Assembly: GCA_031368515.1 (NCBI GenBank)
Contig: JANMNW010000301.1
Span: forward strand, 1 to 7,563
Direction: 5' to 3'
Source: CANJQH01 sp031368515
GTDB lineage: Bacteria > Chloroflexota > Anaerolineae > J036 > Brachytrichaceae
Length of the DNA stretch: 7,563 bases
Shown here: in pieces, positions 1 to 5,641 of the stretch
Position numbering within the stretch: position 1 is the stretch's first letter
Layout of the letters: every line of letters begins with the position of its first letter
Translations under genes and position numbers: made by a program
The notes under the pieces: model-generated
What the model was told of the DNA's origin: nothing
The model's input: the letters and a program-made list of their open reading frames with translations, nothing else
The model's database searches: none

Positions 1-265
1 GCACAACTTTGCCTGCAGCTTCCAAATGCGCCAGCACCTCGACCGGCACCGCCTCGGTCTCAACAGTCACCACATCGCAAGCGCGCGCAAACTCGGTCAC
101 CAGTTCAAGATCGTTCCAATCGCCGCCAACGCCATAGGCGGTGACTTGCGCCGCCGGGCTGTTTTCATCCAGATCAAGGACCGCTACATGCACGCCCAGT
201 TTTTGCGCCGCTTGTGTCGTCATGCGGGCCAGCGCGCCGCCGCCTAATATTCCCAAAAGTGTCAT
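1..265 (-). CDS. purK: PurK, N5-carboxyaminoimidazole ribonucleotide synthase, N-terminal part
   Basis: PurK is the cytoplasmic ATP-grasp enzyme that uses ATP and bicarbonate to convert AIR to N5-CAIR in de novo purine synthesis. The visible 88 residues begin MTLLGILGGGALARM and match the pre-ATP-grasp Rossmann-like domain of the family: glycine-rich loop at residues 5-15, then QAAQKLGVHVAVLDLDE, SPAAQ, a GDW segment and ARACDVVTVETEAVPVEVL. The ATP-grasp domain lies beyond the left edge. The start at 265 is chosen because the conserved ILGGG strand begins five residues in and a start cannot lie much further downstream; there is no clear Shine-Dalgarno sequence in front of it. Two usual family features differ: the loop reads GGGALARM where most members read GGGQLGRM, and the YEFENV-like segment reads VETEAV. 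It lies on the same strand as the ABC operon but 204 bp downstream, so it probably has its own promoter. A relative in the PurK/PurT ATP-grasp group is the only alternative. Confidence 0.85.
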   Translation of the reverse strand, partial: MTLLGILGGGALARMTTQAAQKLGVHVAVLDLDENSPAAQVTAYGVGGDWNDLELVTEFARACDVVTVETEAVPVEVLAHLEAAGKVV

Positions 266-274
266 AAAGGGCTC

Positions 275-280
275 ATTGTA
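275..280 (-). promoter_or_regulatory. Possible -10 hexamer for purK
   Basis: On the minus strand the hexamer TACAAT, one mismatch from TATAAT, ends 9 nt before the purK ATG. If used, transcription would start about 2-3 nt before the start codon, which fits the lack of a Shine-Dalgarno sequence. No convincing -35 box lies 16-18 bp upstream, so this is a weak call. Confidence 0.25.
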
Positions 281-301
281 CTGGGCGCGGTGGGGGCGCT
301 C

Positions 302-314
302 GGAGGCGCGGAGC
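302..314 (+). repeat. 13-bp direct repeat, copy 1 (GGAGGCGCGGAGC)
   Basis: This copy is identical to the one at 382-394 and lies 80 bp from it. It forms the loop and part of the right arm of the 295-317 hairpin. Such GGAGGCGC-rich words can be intergenic repeats dispersed in a genome; only two copies are visible here. Confidence 0.6.
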
Positions 315-381
315 GCCGCAGGTTTTTGTCGCTTCCATGGCAGGATGCGCAGGTGCCGATACAGCAATCTATGGCGCGCGT

Positions 382-394
382 GGAGGCGCGGAGC
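382..394 (+). repeat. 13-bp direct repeat, copy 2 (GGAGGCGCGGAGC)
   Basis: This is the second identical copy. The flanks differ (GCGT before and ATTC after, against GCTC and GCCG in copy 1), so similarity is confined to the 13-bp core. Confidence 0.6.
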
Positions 395-469
395 ATTCGG
401 ATTTCTCAACGCACCTCGTGCACAAAGTGATCCCGCGCCGCTTCGGCTTACCGCGACCGACGCGTCGCG

Positions 470-1747
<1,278 letters not shown>

Positions 1748-1749
1748 GG

Positions 1750-2985
1750 TTATTCATGCCGCAACGCGTCGATCGGGTTGAGCTTGCTGGCGCGAAACGC
1801 CGGGTAGATGCCAAAGAACAGCCCCACCACCAACGAGAACCCGACGGCCAGGCTGATCGAGCTGGCTTGCACAATCGGCGTGAAGTCCACCAGATATCGC
1901 ACGCCCACCGCAATGCCGGTCCCGAGCAGCACGCCGATGATGCCGCCCAGCATCGACAGCACGATCGCCTCCACCAGAAACTGCGACAGGATCGTGCGCC
2001 GCTTTGCGCCGATGGCTTTGCGCAAGCCGATTTCGCGCGTGCGCTCGGTCACGCTCACCAGCATGATGTTCATGATGCCGATCCCGCCCACCAGCAGCGA
2101 GATCGCGGCGATGGCGCCGAGAAAGATGGTCAGCACGCTGACCAGCGAGCCCAGCGTGCTGAGCAGCTGTGCGGCGTTGACAATGGTGAAATCGTCCTTG
2201 GCGTCTTCGGCCAGACGATGGCGCTCGCGCAACGTGCTGCGGATGACGCTTTCAACCTGCGGGATCACTTTTTCATCGGTGGTCTGCAGCAAAATGGTCG
2301 ACACCGTGCGCTCGCCGGACGGCGATGTGGTTTGCGTCTGATACACGCGGTTTTGCGCGGTGGTGAGCGGGATAAACGTGGCTGCATCCTGATCGCCGGC
2401 GATGGTCGATCCTTTGCTTTGCATCACGCCAATCACGCGAAACGGGATGTTGTTGAGCTTGACGATCTGGTCGATGCCGTCGGCGCCGCCAAACAAATCC
2501 TTCTCGATGGTGGTGCCAATCACGATCACGCGCAGGCGCCCGCCGTTGTCGGAATCGTCAATAAAGCGTCCGCGCTGAACCGTCCAATTGCGCACCACGG
2601 CGAACGACGGCGTCACGCCGAATACCGGCACCTGCGTGGTGCCGCCCTCGCTCACCAGCGAGCCGATCGCTTGCACGGCCGCGGTGTGCGCAACCAGGTT
2701 GGGCGCGTTCGCGACGATGGCCTTGTAATCGTTCTCGGTCAAGTATGCGCGCGCGCCGCCGCCGGGCGGGCCGCGCTGCAATTGCCCGGGGCTGACCGTC
2801 ACCAAATTGCTGCCGGCGCTGGCAAATTGATCGTTGATGTACTTCTGAACGCCGCTGCCCATCGCCATCAGCGCGATCACCGCGCCCACGCCAATGCTGA
2901 TGCCGAGCATGGTCAACACCGAGCGGGTGCGGTTGGCGCCCAGCGTCTTGATGGCCAGACGGACAGACTCGAAGATGGCGGCCAT
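1750..2985 (-). CDS. MacB/FtsX-type ABC transporter permease (first of two)
   Basis: This 411-residue MacB-like permease has no nucleotide-binding domain. Helix 1 spans about 22-43 (SVLTMLGISIGVGAVIALM). The extracytoplasmic MacB_PCD domain covers about 44-280 and has the family's VSPGQ segment (64-68) and the PFRVIGVMQ strand (181-189). Helix 2 is about 281-310, the coupling motif SVTERTREIGLRKAIGA is at 311-327, and helices 3 and 4 are about 339-365 and 378-405. It ends ...NPIDALRHE. The start lies 4 nt after the ATPase stop; a GGTGA at 2995-2999 sits 9 nt upstream and can serve as ribosome binding site. With the ATPase and fusion protein it resembles the Bacillus YknXYZ arrangement, except that a second permease follows at once. 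A run RGPPGGGARA (71-80) looks like a flexible linker in the outer domain. Function as an ABC exporter or mechanotransmission permease is certain at family level only. Confidence 0.94.
   Translation of the reverse strand: MAAIFESVRLAIKTLGANRTRSVLTMLGISIGVGAVIALMAMGSGVQKYINDQFASAGSNLVTVSPGQLQRGPPGGGARAYLTENDYKAIVANAPNLVAHTAAVQAIGSLVSEGGTTQVPVFGVTPSFAVVRNWTVQRGRFIDDSDNGGRLRVIVIGTTIEKDLFGGADGIDQIVKLNNIPFRVIGVMQSKGSTIAGDQDAATFIPLTTAQNRVYQTQTTSPSGERTVSTILLQTTDEKVIPQVESVIRSTLRERHRLAEDAKDDFTIVNAAQLLSTLGSLVSVLTIFLGAIAAISLLVGGIGIMNIMLVSVTERTREIGLRKAIGAKRRTILSQFLVEAIVLSMLGGIIGVLLGTGIAVGVRYLVDFTPIVQASSISLAVGFSLVVGLFFGIYPAFRASKLNPIDALRHE
1995..2128. repeat. Paralogous repeat within permease genes, copy in the first permease
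   Basis: This is the partner of 721-854. The two exact 23-bp runs fall at 2033-2055 and 2057-2079. Both copies lie in the same reading frame and encode the same coupling motif, so this is gene duplication rather than a mobile repeat. Confidence 0.75.
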
Positions 2986-2989
2986 CGTT

Positions 2990-3736
2990 TTAGTTCACCC
3001 TTAGTGCTTTGTCATCGCAGGCGCGCGTGTAATCGGCATTTGCAGTGTCGCTGATGACCATGCCGTCGCCAATGCGAATCACGCGTTTGCAGTGCTCGGA
3101 GATGCGCGGATCGTGCGTGACAAAAATGATGATGATGCCTTTCTCCTCGTTCAGCTTTTGGAAAAGGCACATGATTTCGGCGCCACTCTTCGAATCGAGG
3201 TTGCCGGTTGGCTCGTCGGCCAGAATGATGGCCGGATTGTTCACCAGCGAGCGCGCAATGGCCACGCGCTGCTGCTGGCCGCCGGACAGTTCGCTCGAGT
3301 GATGTTTCAGGCGCCCGCCCAGGCCGACCGCTTCAAGCGCGGCTTTGGCGCGCGCGCGCCGCTCGCGCCCGCCCACTCCGGCATAGATCATCGGCTGCTC
3401 GACATTGTCGATCGCGCTTGTCCGGCGCAGCAGGTTGAACGATTGAAAGACAAAGCCGATCTTGCGGTTGCGCACCTCCGCCAGCTGATCTTCTTTCATC
3501 TGCTCGACATCCACGCCATCCAGGCGGTAGGAGCCGGACGTGGGTTGATCGAGGCAGCCCAGGATATTCATCAAGGTCGATTTGCCTGAACCAGACGGGC
3601 CCATGATCGCCAGCAGGTCGCCGGGATAAATCTTCAGCGACACGCCTTGCAGCGCGCGCACTTCGATATCACCCATTTGGTAGACCTTGGTGATGCCGTT
3701 GACGTCGATGACGGGCGTCTTGCCGTTGCTCTCCAT
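2990..3736 (-). CDS. MacB/LolD-type ABC transporter ATP-binding protein
   Basis: This 248-residue cytoplasmic ATPase powers the two permeases. All motifs are intact: Walker A GPSGSGKST (46-54), Q-loop Q98 in VFQSFNLL, signature LSGGQ (150-154) followed by QQRVAIARSL, Walker B IILADEP (170-176; D174, catalytic E175), D-loop GNLDS, and H-loop H208 in FVTHDP. The VYQMGDIEVRALQGVSL start and the NLLRR segment after the Q-loop are typical of the MacB/LolD/YknY subfamily. The start at 3736 (MESNGKTPVIDVNGITKVYQ) is chosen because the family begins there; an upstream in-frame ATG at 3847 would add 37 Arg/Trp-rich residues lying inside the fusion-protein gene. The start follows the fusion-protein stop by 7 nt without a clear Shine-Dalgarno sequence, so coupled translation is likely. 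The C-terminal tail after about residue 225 (DGMVISDTANADYTRACDD) is not conserved in the family as I know it. Confidence 0.96.
   Translation of the reverse strand: MESNGKTPVIDVNGITKVYQMGDIEVRALQGVSLKIYPGDLLAIMGPSGSGKSTLMNILGCLDQPTSGSYRLDGVDVEQMKEDQLAEVRNRKIGFVFQSFNLLRRTSAIDNVEQPMIYAGVGGRERRARAKAALEAVGLGGRLKHHSSELSGGQQQRVAIARSLVNNPAIILADEPTGNLDSKSGAEIMCLFQKLNEEKGIIIIFVTHDPRISEHCKRVIRIGDGMVISDTANADYTRACDDKALRVN
2995..2999 (-). promoter_or_regulatory. Ribosome binding site of the first permease
   Basis: GGTGA on the minus strand, 9 nt before the ATG at 2985, lies within the last codons of the ATPase gene and matches the 3' half of the Shine-Dalgarno consensus. Confidence 0.5.
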
Positions 3737-3743
3737 GTGCTGC

Positions 3744-5246
3744 TTACTGCCCCAACAGATTTGGCGTCGTCGGCGCCACGACGATGTCGCCCGCCGACGC
3801 GCCCTTGACCACTTCGCTCGACGAATCGTTGCGCAAGCCCAGTTCAATCTCGACTTCTTGAGATTTGTCGCCCTTTTTCAGAGTCAGAAACGCTTTGCCG
3901 CTTGCGCGGTCTCGCCGCACCGCCCAGTTCGGCGCCAGCAGCACGTTGTCACGCTTGTCCAGCACGATGCCGGCGTTGGCCGTCATGCCGGCGCGCAGCT
4001 GCGCGTTGGCATCGGCCTGCACCACCACGCGCACCTGATAGGACACCACGCCGTTGATGGTGACCGAGGTCGGCGCGATGCGCTCAACCCGGCCTTTCAC
4101 ATCGACGCCGGGCAGCGAATCAAGCGTGACGTTGACATCCTGCCCAAGCTTGATTTTGCTGATGTCAATTTCGTCGACGGTGATGTCAATGTGGTATTTT
4201 GAATCATCGACGATCGTGAAAGGCGCCGGCGCGCTGGCCGAGGATTCGCCCACATCCACACCCACCTGCGACACGATGCCGTCCATCGGCGCCAGCAGCA
4301 CCGCCTGGGCAAGCCGGCGCTCGGCTTGCTTGACCTGCAGCTCGGCCAGCTTGATTTGCGTTTCGGTGTTTTTCCTCTGCGTCTCGGCATTCTTGACCGC
4401 CAGCCGCGCCTGCTCAATATTGGCCTTGGCGGTGTCGATGTCGAAGCTCAGCACCGGATTGCGCGTGCGATCAAGTTGCGCACGGGCGTTTTCGACCTGC
4501 TGCAACGCGGCCGCGGTTTGCGCGTTATCGGCGCCTTTGGCCACTTTGTCATAGTTGGACTTGGCCAGGTTGTAATTGTTCGTGGCCTGCTCCAGCTGCA
4601 GCGCCTGCGGGCTGGCGCCCACACTGGCCGGGTTGAAGCGCGCAACCACGTCATACGCCGATTGCGCGGTGCGCAGCGAGGCTTCCGCATTGCGCAGGGC
4701 CGCATCCACACCGGCCACATCCTCCAATGTCGGGCCAGCCTTGAGTTTGTTCAAGTTGGCGACGGCGGCGTTATAAGCCGATTGAGCCGCGACCACATCT
4801 GCCGGCCGCACGCCAGAAACCGTTTTGCTATATGCGGCGGTGGCGATGAGCACCTGATTCTGCGCCTGCGCCATAGCCGTTTCCGAGCTGGCGATGGCGT
4901 TTTTTGACTGTTCAAGCGACGCCTGCGCTTGAGTCAAAGCCAGTTCAAGATCGACAGTGTCAAGGCGCGCAATGACGTCGCCTTTTTTGACACGATCGCC
5001 AACCTTCACGTTTACTTCCGCTACTGTGCCCGCGCTCTGAAAACTCAAGCGCACATCCGACTCCGGTTGGATGTTTCCGGTTGCGCTGACGGTGGCCGTC
5101 AGGCTGCCATTGGCGAGCGTGGCGCTGCGCTCTGCGGCGGACGGATCCGCGGCGCCAGGCCGCGTGCATGCCGCCAGCAGAACCGCGCCGGCGATGGTGA
5201 TGGCCAACAGCTTCGATGAATGGGAACGATAAAACACAGCTTTCAT
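3744..5246 (-). CDS. HlyD/MacA-family membrane-fusion lipoprotein of the ABC system
   Basis: This is a 500-residue periplasmic-adaptor-type subunit. It starts with a lipoprotein signal: MKAVFYRSHSSK, a hydrophobic stretch (13-26) and the lipobox LAAC with the lipidated Cys at 27. The first half of the lipoyl (barrel-sandwich) domain is about 50-98 (SAGTVAEVNVKVGDRVKKGDVIARLD). A long Ala/Gln/Asn-rich coiled-coil hairpin follows (about 99-315), with repeated A..A...L..A...Y heptad-like pattern and the LNKLKAGPTLEDVA segment. The second lipoyl half is at 316-345 (VLLAPMDGIVSQVGVDVGES), the beta-barrel about 350-430 (YHIDITVDEIDISKIKLGQ), and a membrane-proximal domain runs to the end. The start at 5246 is set by the signal peptide and by AGGAG 5 nt upstream; an in-frame ATG at 5297 would add 17 residues and spoil the signal. 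It is the first gene of the operon. The hairpin of about 215 residues is long for MacA relatives. No TolC-like gene is visible. Confidence 0.94.
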   Translation of the reverse strand: MKAVFYRSHSSKLLAITIAGAVLLAACTRPGAADPSAAERSATLANGSLTATVSATGNIQPESDVRLSFQSAGTVAEVNVKVGDRVKKGDVIARLDTVDLELALTQAQASLEQSKNAIASSETAMAQAQNQVLIATAAYSKTVSGVRPADVVAAQSAYNAAVANLNKLKAGPTLEDVAGVDAALRNAEASLRTAQSAYDVVARFNPASVGASPQALQLEQATNNYNLAKSNYDKVAKGADNAQTAAALQQVENARAQLDRTRNPVLSFDIDTAKANIEQARLAVKNAETQRKNTETQIKLAELQVKQAERRLAQAVLLAPMDGIVSQVGVDVGESSASAPAPFTIVDDSKYHIDITVDEIDISKIKLGQDVNVTLDSLPGVDVKGRVERIAPTSVTINGVVSYQVRVVVQADANAQLRAGMTANAGIVLDKRDNVLLAPNWAVRRDRASGKAFLTLKKGDKSQEVEIELGLRNDSSSEVVKGASAGDIVVAPTTPNLLGQ

Positions 5247-5251
5247 GCGGA

Positions 5252-5256
5252 CTCCT
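5252..5256 (-). promoter_or_regulatory. Strong Shine-Dalgarno site of the fusion-protein gene
   Basis: AGGAG within GAAAGGAGTCCGCATG on the minus strand, 5 nt before the ATG at 5246. It decides this start over the in-frame ATG at 5297, which lacks such a site. It is the best ribosome binding site in the window. Confidence 0.8.
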
Positions 5257-5391
5257 TTCGCGTAACAGATCGAACATAGCAGCAGCACTTGCGGCATGGC
5301 TTCATACGAATACCCCGTTGTGTGGTTTCGCGGCGCACGACAGTTTGCGCCGAATCAACTGCGGGCAGGCTGCGTGCTTGGCAGCGGAGGG

Positions 5392-5397
5392 ATTGTA
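5392..5397 (-). promoter_or_regulatory. Possible -10 hexamer of the ABC operon
   Basis: TACAAT on the minus strand, one mismatch from consensus. No good -35 lies 17 bp upstream (AGGAAA), and use of this site would give a leader of about 140 nt before the fusion-protein start. The call is weak. Confidence 0.2.
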
Positions 5398-5409
5398 GGC
5401 ACATCGGAT

Positions 5410-5422
5410 TAAGGTTTCCTTA
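5410..5422. promoter_or_regulatory. 13-bp palindrome, possible operator
   Basis: TAAGG-TTT-CCTTA is a perfect inverted repeat of 5-bp arms around 3 bp in a relatively AT-rich patch, 12 bp upstream (for the minus strand) of the TACAAT hexamer. It could be a repressor site for the ABC operon. The palindrome is directly visible; the role is inference. Confidence 0.3.
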
Positions 5423-5463
5423 GCAGTGCGAACAAATTGGGGCTGGGACGATATTTGGAGAGT

Positions 5464-5574
5464 CTCGTGGCAGGGGGCCATCGGGGCAGGTGACCCATGG
5501 TAGAGGGTCGTAGCCGTTGCCGACCTCGGGCACGGAACGCGGGTCAACCCTGAGTCATGCGCCCCTGTCACGGG
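5464..5574 (+). ncRNA. Candidate structured RNA (long rod) upstream of the penicillin-binding protein gene
   Basis: On the plus strand this 111-nt segment folds on paper into one long hairpin. The outer helix pairs 5464-5476 (CTCGTGGCAGGGG) with 5562-5574 (CCCCTGTCACGGG): 13 bp, two of them G.U (5465/5573 and 5470/5568). Next is a short imperfect helix of g5477/c5560 and 5479-5481 with 5557-5559. A 10-bp helix pairs 5487-5496 (CAGGTGACCC) with 5541-5546 and 5549-5552, with two bases bulged. The apical hairpin is 5503-5510 with 5521-5527, one base bulged, closing a 10-nt loop. Both wobbles would be A.C mismatches in a minus-strand transcript, so plus-strand transcription is favoured. It ends 63 nt before the penicillin-binding protein ATG, placing it in the likely mRNA leader. 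I see no SRP GGAAGGAAGC core, RNase P or tmRNA core, and no riboswitch consensus I know. A small palindromic mobile repeat (MITE-like) is the main alternative. Confidence 0.45.
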
Positions 5575-5616
5575 CCACGCACCGCGCAAGCGTCGGTTTC
5601 TCACACGCGAGCTGTG

Positions 5617-5622
5617 TATCAT
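5617..5622 (+). promoter_or_regulatory. Possible -10 hexamer of the penicillin-binding protein gene
   Basis: TATCAT (one mismatch from TATAAT) lies 15 nt before the ATG at 5638 and would give a leader of about 9 nt, in keeping with the missing Shine-Dalgarno site. The -35 region (GGTTTC at 17-bp spacing) is poor. If this promoter is the real one, the folded segment upstream is not part of the mRNA. Confidence 0.2.
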
Positions 5623-5641
5623 GGCTCTCGTCCTCTTATGA
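5621..5641 (+). other. Possible six-codon leader ORF overlapping the penicillin-binding protein start
   Basis: ATG GCT CTC GTC CTC TTA TGA encodes MALVLL and its TGA overlaps the downstream ATG as ATGA (5638-5641), the classic geometry for termination-reinitiation. Neither start has a Shine-Dalgarno sequence. Six codons are far too few for coding statistics, so chance is a fair explanation. Confidence 0.15.

Larger units (their letters stand above)
266..469. other. Intergenic gap between the ABC operon and purK
   Basis: No gene with codon structure or recognisable product is seen here on either strand. The gap holds two copies of a 13-bp direct repeat, a hairpin of 7 bp with a 9-nt loop (295-301 with 311-317), a 10-bp perfect palindrome CGACGCGTCG at 458-467 just after the last permease stop, and a small GCCG-CTT-CGGC hairpin at 437-447. 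None is followed by a T-tract on the minus strand, so no intrinsic terminator of the operon can be called. The palindromes directly after the stop could still act as a Rho-dependent or mRNA-stabilising 3' end. Confidence 0.6.
5247..5637. other. Divergent intergenic region between the ABC operon and the penicillin-binding protein gene
   Basis: This region of 391 bp has no convincing protein gene; the reading frames crossing it are rich in rare residue mixtures and resemble no family I know. It must carry promoters for both divergent units. It holds a minus-strand TACAAT at 5392-5397, the palindrome at 5410-5422, the folded segment at 5464-5574, and a TATCAT hexamer at 5617-5622 near the downstream start. 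Confidence 0.7.

Noticed and set aside
295..327. Hairpin 295-317 followed by TTTTT on the plus strand as an intrinsic terminator
   Set aside because: The T-run starts 6 nt after the stem, the stem has only 7 bp with a 9-nt loop, and no plus-strand gene lies upstream. On the minus strand, where transcripts do run, no T-run follows.
1756..3054. A 432-codon open frame on the plus strand across the first permease
   Set aside because: It is antisense to a gene with complete family motifs. Its product is an Ala/His/Arg/Asp-rich mixture without any recognisable motif, as expected from the reverse complement of a GC-rich membrane-protein gene.
3737..3847. N-terminal extension of the ATPase starting at the ATG at 3847
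   Set aside because: The 37 extra residues are Arg/Trp-rich, lie fully inside the fusion-protein gene in another frame, and the ABC family homology begins right after the ATG at 3736.
5464..5574. SRP RNA, RNase P RNA, tmRNA or a tRNA in the folded segment
   Set aside because: The invariant words (GGAAGGAAGC for SRP, the P4 helix of RNase P, a tRNA-like acceptor with CCA and T-loop) are absent.
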